A stretch of DNA of 64,000 bases from assembly GCA_003116875.1 (NCBI GenBank), contig BCKT01000016.1, positions 1-64,000 on the forward strand, in the 5' to 3' direction. Below are positions 35,373 to 48,269 of the stretch, one piece after another. A program made the position numbers and the translations under genes. The notes under the pieces are model-generated. The model was not told where the DNA came from and searched no databases. It saw only the letters and a list, made by a program, of their open reading frames with translations. Origin of the DNA: Takashimella koratensis (lineage: Eukaryota; Basidiomycota; Tremellomycetes; Trichosporonales; Tetragoniomycetaceae). Each line of letters opens with the position of its first letter. Position 1 is the stretch's first letter.

Positions 35373-38300
35373 ATGATTCGCGCACTCCCTCTTTCGCGAC
35401 TCGCGCGACCTGCTACGTCGCGTCCTATTGCCTCCTTGGCCCGTGCGCAGCGCCTCGCCCCGCAGCTTCAGCTCCAGCAGCAGCAGCAGCGAGGGTACGC
35501 GGTCGCCGCGCCTGCGGTCGGAAACTACGCCCAGGTCGATGACGGACCTACCCTCAATTCCCCATCCGAGCTCGCCAGGCGTATCTCCGCCAAAGTTCTT
35601 CCCAAACTCCCCAAGCCAGACGTCAAGAAGGTCCTCGTCGTCGGGTCCGGTGGTCTGAGTATCGGACAAGCCGGAGAGTTTGACTATTCGGGTAAGTGAC
35701 AAGCAGGCACGTGGCATCTTGCCAAGTCGACTTCTGTACCACCTTGGAGTCATCACTCACCCCCTCCCCTTCCCTCTTCCCCAATCCCCACCCCCTTCTG
35801 TCTTCTCTCTCCTCGTGACCACCGTTAACCCCGGCGCAGGCTCGCAAGCGATCAAAGCTCTTCGCGAGTCCAACATCGACACCATCCTTATCAACCCGAA
35901 CATTGCGACCATTCAGACCTCTCACCACCTCGCGTCCGAGATCTACTTCCTCCCCGTCACCGCCGACTATGTCGCTTACGTTCTCGAGAAAGAGCGTCCA
36001 GACGGTATCCTCCTTACTTTTGGTGGTCAGTCCGCACTCAACGTCGGTATTCAGCTCGACAAGATGGGTATCCTCGAGCGACTGGGAGTTCAGGTCCTCG
36101 GCACCCCTATTCGTACCCTTGAAATCTCAGAGGACCGCGACTTGTTCGTCCAGGCCTTGAACGGTGAGTCGTATACTTCCTTTGATATTGACTCGGGTAT
36201 TCATCACCCGAGCAATCGAACTGCCCAAAGGTAGAGAAGAGAAGGACACTAACGTATTCTTGCGTCGCCTGCAGAAATTGATATCCCGGCTGCTCAGTCG
36301 ACCGCCGTATCCTCCATCCAGGCCGCCCTTGACGCTGCCGCTGAGATTGGCTACCCGATCATTCTCCGTGCCGCCTTCTCCCTCGGTGGTCTCGGTTCCG
36401 GTTTTGCCCACAACGAGGAGGAGCTCCGTAACTTGGCTGCCAAGTCGCTCTCCCTCTCCCCGCAGGTCCTGATTGAGAAGTCGCTCAAGGGATGGAAAGA
36501 GGTCGAGTACGAGGTCGTTCGTGACGCTGCCGACGTGAGTAAAAGGGTCACAGGAGTCTGCGTTAGCTTCAAGTGCCTGGTTCTCAAGCTAACCGTGAAC
36601 GACTTCTCCAGAACGTCATCATCTGCTGCAACATGGAGAACTTTGACCCGCTCGGTACTCACACCGGTGATTCGATCGTCGTCGCCCCATCCCAGACCCT
36701 CTCCGATGACGAGTACCACATGCTCCGAACCGCTGCTATCAAGATTGTCCGCCACGTCGGTGTTGTTGGAGAGTGCAACGTGAGTATAGCTCTAACAATG
36801 GAGGCCATGCACCAGCTAACTCCCCTCGCCAGGTCCAATACGGTCTCGACCCTTACAGCCGCGACTACCGTGTCATTGAGATGAACGCCCGTCTTTCTCG
36901 TTCCAGGTAAGCTAACATCTTTTCAACCAAGCTGGGCCTAGCTGACAACTTCAGTGCCCTTGCGTCTAAGGCTACCGGCTACCCGCTCGCTTATACCGCC
37001 GCCAAGATCGCTCTCGGCCACACCCTCCCCGAGCTCCCCAACGCCGTCACCAAGAGCACCACCGCGTGCTTTGAGCCCTCCCTCGACTACATTGTCACCA
37101 AGATCCCCAAGTGGGACTTGGCCAAGTTCCAGCACGTCGAGCGTAACGTTGGATCCGCCATGAAGTCCGTCGGTGAAGTCATGGCTATCGGCCGAACTTT
37201 CGAAGAGTCCCTCCAAAAGGCTATTCGACAGGTTGACCCCAACTTTGCTGGATTCGAGGCTTACTGGAAACCCGAGGATATGATCCCGGCCCTCACGGAC
37301 AACAACGACCGTCGACTTTTCGCTATCGCTCACGGTATGCTCAACCTCGGCTACACCGTCGACTACCTCCACGATTTGACAAAGATCGACAAGTGGTTCT
37401 TGTACAAGCTCGAGAACATTGTCGAGGTCTACAGGAAGGTCAAGGAGACGCCGTTTGCAGAATTTGACAAGGAGCTCGTTATGACTGCCAAGAAGACTGG
37501 ATTCTCGGATCTTCACATTGCCCAATTGACCGGCAAGTCTGAGGCCGAGGTGAGTTCGATCAGCTCAAGATACAAAAGGGAAATGTTTGCTGACGGCCCT
37601 TACAGGTTCGCGCCCTCCGCAAATCGTTCGGCGTTACCCCCTTCGTCAAGCGTATCGACACGCTCGCTGCCGAGTTCCCGGCTTACACCAACTACCTGTA
37701 CACCACTTACAACGCGACTACCCACGACATTGAGTTTGACGAGCACGGAACCATGGTTCTTGGTTCCGGTGTCTACCGTATCGGTTCGTCTGTCGAGTTT
37801 GACTGGTGTGCGGTCACTTGCTCGCGTGCTATCCGATCCATGGGCAAGAAGACGATCATGATCAACTACAACCCGGAGACTGTCTCGACCGATTTCGACG
37901 AGGCTGACCGATTGTACTTTGAGGAACTGGGCTTCGAGCGAGTCATGGATATCTACGAGATGGAGAACGCCGAAGGTGTCGTTGTCTCTGTTGGTGGTCA
38001 ATTGCCTCAGAACATTGCACTCCGATTGAAGAACGCAGGCGTGAGCGTGCTCGGTACCGACCCGGAACAGATCGACAACGCCGAGGACCGACACAAGTTC
38101 TCTTCCATTCTCGACAGTATCGGTGTTGACCAGCCCGCATGGACCGAGGCTACCAGCCTCGAGTCGGCCAAGGAGTTTGCCAACCGTGTCGGCTACCCTG
38201 TCCTCATCCGTCCGTCCTACGTTCTCTCGGGTGCGGCTATGAACGTCGTCTGGGACGAGTCTTCGCTCCAGCACAACCTCTCGGCCGCTGCCAATGTCTC

Positions 38301-39694
38301 CCCCGATCACCCGGTCGTTATCACTCAGTTCATCGACAACGCACAGGAGATTGACGTTGACGCTGTCGGACACAAGGGCAAGCTCCTTGTCCACGCTGTC
38401 TCTGAGCACGTCGAGAACGCCGGTGTTCACTCTGGTGACGCTACCCTTGTCCTCCCTCCCTTCTCCCTCTCCAAGTCCGACCTCGCTAGGCTCAAGGAGA
38501 TCGCGGAGAAGGTCGCAAAGGCTTGGGATATCTCGGGTCCATTCAACATGCAGATCATCCGGAAACCACCGACAGGTGACGAACCGGCAGAACTCAAGGT
38601 TATCGAATGTAACCTCCGTGCTTCCCGTTCATTCCCCTTCGTCTCCAAGGTTCTCGGTCACAACTTTATCGATACCGCCTCGGCGGCGATCATGGATATG
38701 AATGTTCCCGAGCCGGTCGACCTCATGGCTCAGCAGAGGGAGTACGTCGCTATCAAGGTGCCCCAGTTCTCTTGTAAGTTGGAACAATGTTGCGGAGATG
38801 GACATTGAGAAGAAGCTGACATGTATGTTTTCACTTTAGGGACTCGTCTCCCTGGTGCTGACCCATTCCTCGGTGTTGGTGAGTAGTGGTTTCTCTTCAG
38901 CTTTGTCCCACGTTGTCAACACAGGAGCAATAGCTGACCATGCCCTCAGAGATGGCATCTACCGGTGAAGTCGCTTCATTCGGTAAAGACGTTCACGAGG
39001 CTTACTGGGCCGCTCTCTTGTCTGTCAACGGTATGAAACTCCCCAAGCGCAACTCGGGTATCCTCCTCGGCGGTGACATCTCTCGTCCCGAGATGACCGT
39101 GGTCGCGAAGAACCTCATCGACCTTGGTTTCAAACTCTACACCTATGATACAAAAGTCGAGAACCATATCAACAGCGAACCGTACCTCAACATCAAGAAG
39201 ATTCTCGTCCCCGTCAAGGACAAGAAGAAGCTCCGCGAGGTGAGTGGGGTTCGAGCGTGGAGAATGACAAGAGTAGGGATGAATACTGATTTGGGTTTTA
39301 GATTCTTGAAGAGCACGAAATACAGACCGTTATTAACATGGCCCGATCGCGTGCGGCCACCACCCTCGACGAGGACTACGCTTCTCGTCGTGCTGCTGTC
39401 GACTTTGGTATTCCCGTGAGTATAAACGTCCAGCTCACTGTATCCCCAGAAGAAGGGTCACATCACTGACGGCGGTAACTACACAGCTCATCAACAACGC
39501 CAAGCTCGCCGTCTTGTTCACTGAGACTCTGCAGAAGAAGTTCCTCAATAACAACCCGCTTCCTTACAACGAAGGCTTCAAGCCCTCCGAGGTTGGCGTG
39601 AGTTTTGGACCCAAGCTTGAATACAAGAAAGGACAGACGTAACTGACATTTGTAGTCGTGGCGAGACTTTGTCGGCTCGGCGAGCGACTACTAG
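35373..39694 (+). CDS. CPA2: Carbamoyl-phosphate synthase large subunit, arginine-specific, mitochondrial
   Basis: Makes carbamoyl phosphate from bicarbonate, ATP and ammonia delivered by the small glutaminase subunit, for arginine synthesis. The N-terminus [20 protein letters not shown] is Arg-rich without acidic residues, fitting a mitochondrial presequence. The first synthase half starts [20 protein letters not shown] and includes [40 protein letters not shown] and [20 protein letters not shown]. The second half starts [20 protein letters not shown] and includes [37 protein letters not shown] and [20 protein letters not shown]. The allosteric MGS-like domain follows from [14 protein letters not shown] to the end, [11 protein letters not shown]. 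There is no fused aspartate transcarbamoylase or dihydroorotase, hence arginine-specific rather than the pyrimidine enzyme. About eleven introns. An upstream in-frame ATG at 35325 is less likely. Confidence 0.95.
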
Positions 39695-39714
39695 ATCACT
39701 TCTTCGTAGTGATC
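39694..39714 (+). other. Inverted repeat immediately after CPA2 stop
   Basis: GATCACT at 39694-39700 is perfectly inverted as AGTGATC at 39708-39714 around a 7-nt loop. The stem begins on the last base of the TAG stop codon. It could form a small hairpin at the start of the 3' UTR. Confidence 0.55.
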
Positions 39715-41054
39715 CGACCACCGACCACCGACCACCGACCACCACACTCCGACTTTTCCCAAGTTGGATTCCGTTTCCTTCATTCACCCGCTCTCGCATG
39801 GATTCCCCCGGGCTCCAAAACTCAATAAAAGCATTCCCATCTTTTCTCATTTCCTTTGAACCATTTCCTTTTCTTTTTGTCTGATTTTCTACGATTCCTC
39901 TTTATCCCTTTGCTTGATCTGAAAATACACCCTCAACCCACCACTTGACGTAATAGACGGAACTGAACTGCAGACTGGCAGTTGTTCTATAACAATGCAA
40001 ACACCTGAACCCAACGGGTTGTCGCTGTCGTTGCCGCTGTGGGTAGACCATGGACTGTCGCTGCCATGCTTGCGACTGAGGCTGAGTGCATCGTCCAAGT
40101 GGTCCATACGTCACCAGTGCCACACAATTCGCTAACCCCGGTCGGCGTTATGGTCGTCTCTCTCTGGCTGTGGTCATCCCCGGCGCCTGCCTAATTCGTC
40201 ACGAATTGATTCCGCTTTTCGTTTTTTTTTTTTTTTCCCTTGGTCGAAATTATGGGCGGCTGGCCTCCTGCACGCTGGCCTTTTTTTACTCCCTCCTCCA
40301 CACCATTACCCATCCTCTATCCATCCTCATCTCATCTCGCAAGGGATTCCACCCGCACCTCGCATCTTCGCGCATAACCCCCCCCCCCCCCCCACATAGC
40401 TAGCGCAGCAGCTTTATCGCGCGCACCCCTCCTCCCCCTCCTTCTCCGCATCAAAGGTGAGCGAATGCGCTGGGATTGAATGGACAGCGAGGCCGAGCGA
40501 GCGAGGGTTAAGAAGGGCAGGAAAGGGAATGGGAACAAGGGGATAGGATGACGAGAGAATACGAGAAGAGAAATGGGGAAGAGCTGCAAGATGGGGATAA
40601 GAGGTGTCGTGCGAGTAGAGGAGGAGAATCGTGGCTTGTCTGTCTTGTGCAAGCGGGAGAGTGACCAATGTGCTTGCGGTTCGAGTTGGACAACTAGTGG
40701 TGGTTTTGGTTGCTGGAATTTGTCCTTGTGGCAGACGGTCGTGATCACGCGCTCTCTTCCTCTTCATGGGTGTGCAACGAAACGAAACGATTGCGACGAG
40801 TTTGAGGTATACCAGAGTACTGACGTTGATTTCTCTTCCCTCCTCGTCTCTTCTCCCTCGACATCTTTCATCGTCACTCTCAACCGACCCCTGGCGTTCT
40901 CGACGATCCGTCCCTCGCCTGATCTGCGTCCGCTCTCTTCACTCAACTCAATCGCATCTCGACCACCCCGTTTCAAACAACCTTCGAACCTCGCGACATA
41001 ACTCGACGCTCTTTGCATCTCTCCAATAGCCCAGCGTACGGAGCCCTGACCACC
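39695..41054. other. Intergenic region between CPA2 and STM1-like genes
   Basis: Contains a 4-copy heptamer repeat just after the CPA2 stop, T-runs at about 40220-40234 and a C15-type homopolymer near 40379-40393. The promoter and leader of the Stm1-like gene follow. No gene recognised on either strand. Confidence 0.45.
39714..39741 (+). repeat. Heptamer tandem repeat (ccgacca), 4 copies
   Basis: Four perfect 7-bp units begin twenty bases past the CPA2 stop codon, overlapping the end of the inverted repeat. Confidence 0.85.
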
Positions 41055-42456
41055 ATGTCCGTGGTCTCCAAGAACCCCTTCGACCTCCTCGGTGGTGAGC
41101 ATCCTCCTGCCTTGTAGTCTTGTACCATTTACCCCATTCCTATCCCTCCTCAACTTGCCCTCCATTATCTCCCCATCCTTTCACACTCGGCAACCCAAAA
41201 CGCAACGCAGACCAAAACGTTTTTGACTTGAGCTAACTTTGACTCCCTTTGTTCCTACCTAGACGACGGCGACGAGTCCCCGGCTCCCGCCCCCGCCCCC
41301 GCCGCAGCGGCCCCGGCAGCTCAGCAGCCCAAGGTCGTCCCCGGTGCCGCCCCTAAGGGCGGCCGCGGTGCCCGCCCGGCCCGTGCCCCCCGTGAGGCCC
41401 CCGTCCAGGACGACGCCCCGGGCTTTGACGGCGAGCGTGTCGGTGAGTTGTGCTCGAGTTGAAGATTGAATTTGAGACAGTGCTGTGACGATCTGGGTGG
41501 TGGAAGACCAGGGGAATATGAAGATCATGTGGAGATGCTTGGAGCTTGAAGAAGAACCCTTCCATCCCCGTACTCTGCTGACACCTTGCAGCCCCCCCGA
41601 AGAGGTCTCACCAGGGCCCGGACTCGCACACCAAGGGTCCCCGTGACCAGCGCCCCCCGCGCACCACCGGCTCGCGTGGCCGTGGCGGCCACTCTGGCCC
41701 CAAGGTCCCGAACCAGGGCGGCGAGAGGCGACAGTACGAGCGCCGAGGAGCGCCGGTCGACAGCCAGAAGAAGGTCGAGCAGGGCTGGGGCGCCGACGAG
41801 GGCAAGGCCGAGTTGAGCGCCGAGGTCCAGGGTGAGACCGATGCTCAGGTCGAGGAGAACACTCAGACCCCAGCCGAGGGCGCCGCTACCCCGGCCGCCG
41901 CCGAGGAGACCGCCGCCGAGCCCGAGGAGCCCGAGGAGGTCACCAAGACCTACGACCAGTACCTCGCCGAGCAGGCCGAGAAGGCCCTCGGCCTCATCGG
42001 CAAGAAGGAGGGCCGTACCGTCTCCTCCGAGACCCTCGAGGGCAAGGCCTTTGTCCGCGAGGCCCTTGACGAGTTTTACTCTGGCAAGGTGAGTTGGGTC
42101 GCTTGTTTGTCACATTTCTCAAGTCTTGTTCATCCGCTGACCATGTTCTCCGTTCACTCCCACAGCAAAAAGTCGCCGCGACCAAGGAGAAGGCTGCCAA
42201 GAAGGAGAAGATTTTCATCGAGGTCGACGGCCAGTTCGCTACTCCCCCCGGCCAGGGCGGCCGCCCGCCCCGCCCCGAGCGCGGTGACCGTGCCCCCAGC
42301 GGCCGCGGTGGTCCCCGTGGCGGTGGCCGTGGTGGTCGTGGTGGTGCCCGCGGTGCTGCCCCCACCGGCGCCCGCAACGGCCCCAGCACTCGTGCCCCTC
42401 GCCAGGCCAACATTGACGCCAACGACGAGAAGGCGTTCCCGGCCCTCGGCGCTTAA
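41055..42456 (+). CDS. STM1: Stm1/SERBP1-like ribosome-associated mRNA-binding protein
   Basis: By family, clamps non-translating 80S ribosomes and binds RNA in the cytosol. Four exons (41055-41094, 41263-41442, 41592-42088, 42166-42456) total 1,008 nt for 335 residues in frame. The N-terminus MSVVSKNPFDLLGDDGDE matches the Stm1 N-terminal motif, then Ala/Pro and Arg/Gly stretches (GGRGARPARAPREAP). The central HABP4/PAI-RBP1 domain follows (PGFDGERV, RTTGSRGRGGHSGPK, QGWGADEGKAEL). Further along come an acidic Ala/Glu-rich region, TYDQYLAEQAEKALGL, and a C-terminal RGG-rich tail ending NIDANDEKAFPALGA. Codon use is strongly C-biased at third positions, which fits high expression. Length is close to the family norm. 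Confidence 0.9.
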
Positions 42457-44069
42457 ACAGTGTAACCCCCACCATCCGTGTCTTGCCTCGCGCATCACAC
42501 CCCATCTGTGCATCGCACATGAGTTCCGAGTCTAAACCACTTGGTTCTCTTCCTTCATCCACCCCCACCCATGCCATATCTTTTTATTTTTCTCCCTTTT
42601 GTTGCATCGAGCCGGTCCTTCTCGCTTTTTTCTCTTCACACCGTGTCCATTCTTTCTTACCCTTTTTTCTTCTCTTTTGCTCCGTTTTGGCGTTCATGGC
42701 ATCAACACCACCAACTTGTTGTGTTTCGTCTAGCCCATTCCCAGCCAACTCTGCCAATCCTGCCTACCCACTTAAAACGCTCGCCCACCTCGTCGCTAGT
42801 ATACCTGTGCGCAACCCATCTCACCCTTGCTCCTCCCTGCAAGGTGGCTGGCTCGCCAGCTGCAACATCCCTTCCCCCCTTTCATCCCCACTGTGTGTGT
42901 GTCAACTCTTGTGGTGTTCGTCGTCGGCTCTTTCCCCTCAACGTTCAAGCATTCCATCGTCCATCTGGTCTCTCATGCTCGCACCTCTTACCATGTTTCC
43001 AAGCACGCCAACCAGAAACAAAAAGAAAAAAAAAAAAAAGCAGATGATCCAACCACCACATACTTTCTCCTTGACCAAAACAAAAAATCGAAAAATCACC
43101 TCATTCCCATCCCATCGAATGTAACATTTTGGCTCGCATCTTGGTGTCTTGATACAACTGACACATGGGTGAAACTACACTGACTGATATGAGCCAAGTA
43201 AGAAGAGAATGAAGGATCAGAAGGCACCGCGTAGAAGTGGTAGGATTCCGCCACTCTTCACTCTGGCCCCACCCAAATCGACGATTGTCCCAATTTTCAT
43301 TCTATATCTCATGCAACAGAATCGCTACTCACTTGATACATCTTTGGGGCCATGCAATGAACAGTACCGACAGGTCAAACTCCTCTACGCGACCTTTGGA
43401 GCGAAAATATATTTCGTCTTTTTTGGAGAAGTTAGGGATCGGCACCTCAGTGATACTATGTAGGATGTATGTATATGATCCCCCCATATAATGCTCCGAG
43501 CGACGCCGCAGCTTTGTCCTTTGCTCCCTGCCCTCCCCTCCCTGCTTTGGCTGCCTCTGGCCCCCTCTGCCTAGTAGTCCCTGGTCCGCTGGGGTCGCCT
43601 TGCCGCATTCAGTCGACGGTGATTCATTTCACTCATTACCATTCCATTCCACATAGTCACCACCGCCGCCGCCTCCTCACTAGCGCAGTCCCCGTCTTCG
43701 CTGTTGTGATCACTTTGCACGCGACAGTCTATCTACTGTTCACGCATCCCACTACCCAACCTTGTCACACCGCCACCCGACGTATCCCCTTCCCAGTCCA
43801 CCCGTCCCCCCGGTCACCCGCGTCATCGCCCGGTCCCCCACTCTAACTTGATTCTCAAATCTTCAACACTCCGCTCCATTATCCACCCCGCACTTGTTAC
43901 CTTCCCACTACCTTCCCTTTCTTCCTATCCATTTGCGACTCACTTCACACTCGACCCTCTCGGTACTATCACCCACGACCCAGCCATCGTCCCACTCGCC
44001 CTCGCGATCTACTTTAGCCCATTCGCGCACACTCTCCTTCTCATCTCTTGACTACACACATCACTCATC
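42457..44069. other. Intergenic region between STM1-like and Rab5-like genes
   Basis: A long, T/C-rich 3' flank (a 13-base A run near 43027-43039) followed by the CT-rich promoter and leader of the GTPase gene (about 43500-44060). No gene recognised. Confidence 0.45.
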
Positions 44070-45576
44070 ATGGCAGACGACGCTTCCGCAAAGACCGTCC
44101 AAGTCAAGCTCGTCCTCCTCGGTACGTCCCTGCTTCCTCTCACCAACCCTGACCCTCTTCCACTACTGATAAGCATGCACTGACTCTATTTCTCCATCCC
44201 TCGCCACCTCTCGCCACCCTATCTACACCCGATTTTTTGCGCGTCCCGTCGCTCTCGACGTGTCTTCCACCCTCACAGGCGAGGCAGCCGTCGGCAAATC
44301 GTCCCTTGTCCAGCGATTTGTTCAGAACGAGTTCAAGGATGATACCTCGCCCACTATCGGTGCGGCCTTCCTCACTCAGAGTGAGTTACGGGTTCACTCC
44401 TCACCTTCCCTTGTCCTCGTCAACCTCCGCGCATGTGTCCAACGTTGGCGCTGTCAACATCTGGCCTTGTTGCTTCGGTCGCTTGTGGTCGATGAGCGGT
44501 TTTGCTAATGCCGCCCTGCAGAGTGCCGATTGGAGAACCGGGTAGTCAAGTTTGAGATCTGGTATGTCCGCTCACGCCTATGATTCATTGAGCATAGCTG
44601 ACTTGCATCCAGGGACACTGCTGGCCAAGGTTGGTAACGGGCAAGCCGAGCAACGACATTTGCTCTCGGATAGTATGGCTGATTTGTGATTTCGCAGAAC
44701 GCTTCCACTCGCTCGCCCCGATGTACTACCGTAACGCCGCGGCGGCTGTCGTCGTATACGACATCACCAAAGCTGTAAGTCTTCGTCACGCAAGGTCTTA
44801 CGATGCACTTTTCTGATATCCCGTAGCCATCGCTCGAGAAGGCCAAGGCATGGGTCAAGGAGCTCCAGCGCCAGGCCAACCCCAACATTGTCATCGCTCT
44901 CGTCGGTAACAAGGTAGGTTATCGGGCCTGTCAGCTGTCTGATCCGCAACGGTGCAAGCTGACTTCCCACACAGCTCGACCTCGTATCTGACTCTCCGGC
45001 CGAAGAGACCCCAGCGGCAGAGGCATCTACCGAGGAAGAGCGACCAGAGACTGAAGAAGACGCCGAGGCCGAGGAACAAGGCGAGGAGGAAGAGGAGGAA
45101 GGAAACGTCAAGCCAGCCGCTGCCGCTGCCGCACCTTCGTACGGAGACCACTCGCGACAGGTCTCAACAGCCGAGGCGGAGGCATATGCAAAGGAGTGCA
45201 GCTTGTTGTTCTTCGAGGCTTCGGCTAAGACGGGAGCCAACGTTCAGGACGTCTTCACTGAGATCGGTATGTCATTTCTCGCCTCTTATCTCTCTTTCCC
45301 ACACAATGGATCGCTGTGGACGATTCGAAGCCGTAATATGGGGATTAGAGCTAACCGAATCCTCCCCTTCTTTTTCAACCGACCAACCTCGATCTGACTA
45401 CCCAATCCACAGCCAAGACAATCCCGCTCGACTCGATTGCGCCCAAGCCCGCAGCTGGAGCGGCAGGTGCACGACGCAGTGCGGCCGGCGGTGCGGCTCA
45501 GGCAGACGGCGCGAGCGGGAGTGGCCGTGTCGAGTTGGGCCAGGGTCAGCAGCAGAAGAAGGGCGGGTGCTGTTAA
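44070..45576 (+). CDS. Rab5-type small GTPase (Vps21/Ypt5-like)
   Basis: Controls early-endosome fusion and endocytic traffic. After seven introns are removed, the GTPase elements appear in order: G1 as [16 protein letters not shown], switch I as [14 protein letters not shown] (the Rab5 sequence is almost the same), G3 as [18 protein letters not shown], the Rab5 signature [17 protein letters not shown]4 as VGNKLDL and G5 as [11 protein letters not shown]. Between G4 and G5 lies an extra segment of about 50 residues, very acidic ([20 protein letters not shown] onward) and then Ala-rich. The C-terminus ends KKGGCC, a double-cysteine prenylation site. Rab5 identity is strong; the insertion is unusual for the family in general. 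Exon 1 ends within the Gly codon of G1. Confidence 0.93.
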
Positions 45577-46404
45577 GGGAGGCAAGGGCCAATGCCCTCA
45601 ACTCATCATCTCGCCACCTCTGATACCGATCCGAGTCGAACTTATAGCGGTATGACTGTACTCCGCCCTCCTTCGCGATACCATCTCTCTCCACAGTCTA
45701 CGGATTACAATCCGCAACGTTGTCTTTACTACAAACAGAGGGAGGGTTAAAACCCAACCGATTCTTCATCTTCCCGCCCACTACCTTTGATCCTCACTCT
45801 CGACCTCGACCCTCAGCCTACCCGCTCTGACCACTTGGTCTCTTGTTTCCCTTTTGTTTCCTCGCCGATTACTTTTTTCCTTCTCTCACGACAATCTCAG
45901 CTAGGTTCGAGATCGTTCCCTTCGTACTACCTCTTGAGTGACTCGAGTGATTCTCTTTCGTTCTTACTTTGATATATCATCATGTACAAGCTTCTTTTCG
46001 CACAATGACTGCTGATGAGAAGACGTTTGTTATCAGGCGACCAACTTGCGTCTATCCCAAACTGACAATTGACTTGTTCGTGCTCTGCGTCTTGCGTGAG
46101 GGTCAAATCACATCGATCTCTGTCATCTATTGTCAGTTTCTCGTGGTTTTTGTGGCACAAAGAATCGCTTTAAACCAAGAGACGGAAATCACTGTAGATC
46201 AGAACAAAGCTTCTCGCATAACATATACTCTACGGCGTGACAACTACGGCAGGAGCGCAGAACGGACAACGCGAACAACGGCAAGAAGCGAGAAAGCAGA
46301 AATATACTTTAGGTTTTGGACTGTAGCGTGGCCATCAACGGCCGGAGAAGGTGTACAAGTAGAGGTCGACAATAAGAAAAATTAGGGGAGAAAGGGATTT
46401 CGGC
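45577..46404. other. Convergent 3' region between Rab5-like gene and NCS1 permease
   Basis: 3' flanks of two convergent genes. No convincing gene or RNA was seen. Confidence 0.45.
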
Positions 46405-48269
46405 TTAGGCCTCGAGGATGGTGACGTTGGGGTCGCTACTGGCCTTGTACTTTTCCTCGTAGTTGTGCTCGGAACCGTCTGGGGTGTGGCTGTCGAACAT
46501 GGGCTCGCCGGCGCTCTCGTCAATCTCCTTGAAGTGCTTGTTCATCCCCGGCGGTGGGACAAAGTAGCAGCAGAGGTAGTAGACCAACGCGGAAACACCT
46601 GTCCCCGTGATCCAAGAGAGAATGTAGATCCTCTGAGCGGCGACACCGACGACGATATCCGGGTTAAGGGTGTTGATGAACCCCGGAGCGTTGATCGCGA
46701 AACCCGAGAGGTAGGCGGCGTATGCGCGCCAGTTGATACCAAAGGTGTAGTAGTACCAACCGTCTTTACGAGGGGAGTAGAGGTCCTTGAGGCGCATGTG
46801 ACCGCGACGGACGAGCCAGTAGTCGGTGAGCATCGGCCCCGCGATACAGGAGAGGAGAACACCGTAGGCACCGAGGTAGTTGCCGAAAGTCGCTGAAGAT
46901 TTGTACAGGTTCCAAGGGCACATGACGAGACCGACGACCATGCAAAAGTAACCACCACGACGGATCGAGAGGAAACGAGGCATCAGAGCGGTCAAGTCGC
47001 AACCTGCCGAGATGGAGTTGGCGGCAACGTTGAGCAAGAGCTGAACGTAGATGAAACCGAGAGAGATGAACGCGAGACCCGCACGAGTAGCGGAGGAACC
47101 ATCAGTCTGCAACATGGTGTCCATGATCTTGACGACGTCCCAGATCTGAGTCCCGAATTGGGGGACAGTCGACGAAGCGATCACGATACCGAGGAAAGAA
47201 GTGACGGTGAACCCGAGTGGGAGCGCAATGATCTGTGGCCAGACAGCGGCGGAAGGCGTCTTGGCGCGAGAAGCGAAATCGTTGGCGTTGGTGATGAGCG
47301 TGAACATGTTGTTGAAGCAACTCGAAATTGAAATGAGCATTTGCCAGTGAAGTTCGGACCCCGAGAGAGTAGATTTTTGTTGGAAGATGGGACCGATACC
47401 ACCCCCGCGTTTGATACACCATCCGAAGAGGGCGAAACCGACGATAGGTCCGACAACGGCCTTGGCGGCAAAGAGCCATCGAAGCTTGTGAAGAGGAACG
47501 TAGGTGACGGGGATAGAGAGAAGCCAGTAGATGATGAAAGAGACAACGTAGGCGGTGGTCGTCTCGGACGAAGCGGGCATGCTGTTGTGGATCCCGGCAA
47601 AGCTGGGCCAAAGCGCACAGAGGAAGACGTAGACACTGAGGTGGGGTTAGTAAGCTGTATCTGGTGATGAAGGCGCGGTAGGGAAGGAAAGAAAGACAAA
47701 GAAGAGACTCACCATTCACCACCCAACCAAGCCTGGACGCCCCACCAGATGCAGGCCATTCCAGCACGGTTGAAGACGGGCCACAAAGAGCCGTAGAGAC
47801 CGAAAGTGGTACGGTTGACAGCAGGGAAGGTGACACCGTGCATCGCACCGGGGCGAGCGTTGGCGACGAGAATGGGACCGACGAGACCGTAACCGATGAT
47901 GACACAGCTGTGATCGGTTAGTGGTGCCACAGTGGGTTTGACAGGTGGGGGTGGGTTGGTGGGTTGGGTGGAAAAACGTGGTGGTATTTTCCGATAAGGT
48001 GACGTGGGGTCTGACTCGGGTCTGCCAACAACTCACATGAAAGCCTGCCACCAGTTCAAACCCGAAGCGATCATTGACGAGGCGATAGTGAAAGTGTTGA
48101 GGTTGAAACTGTCTGCGATCCAGAAAGAGACGTAGGAGAAGTGGTTCCATGTCTTCTTGTCAGGGGTGACGGGGAGGAGGTCTTCGTTGGCGAGGAAGAG
48201 CTCGGCACCGGACATGCCGTCCGGGTGAGGCATCTCGATCTTGCGGATAAGCTCGCGAGCGGCGCCCAT
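46405..48269 (-). CDS. NCS1-family permease (uracil/uridine/allantoin type)
   Basis: Proton-coupled importer of nucleobases, nucleosides or allantoin at the plasma membrane. The start is MGAARELIRKIEMPHPDGMS. Three exons follow: introns at about 48039-47912 and 47712-47640 join SSMIASGLNWWQAF to MCVIIGYGLVGPILVANARP, and AWLGGE to CVYVFLCALWPSFAGIHNSM. Family hallmarks are DKKTWNHFSYVSFWIADSFN, the glycine-rich helix with PGAMHGVTFPAVNRTTFGLY, ACIWWGVQAWLGGE, and the long loop motif SCFNNMFTLITNANDFASRA. About 11-12 hydrophobic segments. The C-terminal tail is acidic and ends DPNVTILEA. It resembles Fur4/Fui1/Dal4 rather than the purine-cytosine subgroup. It is head-to-head with a Dcg1-like racemase. 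The substrate among uracil, uridine and allantoin is open. Confidence 0.9.

Noticed and set aside
36938..38430. Long minus-strand frames (195 and 276 residues) opposite the carbamoyl-phosphate synthase
   Set aside because: They are antisense shadows of well-matched synthase exons with strong codon bias.
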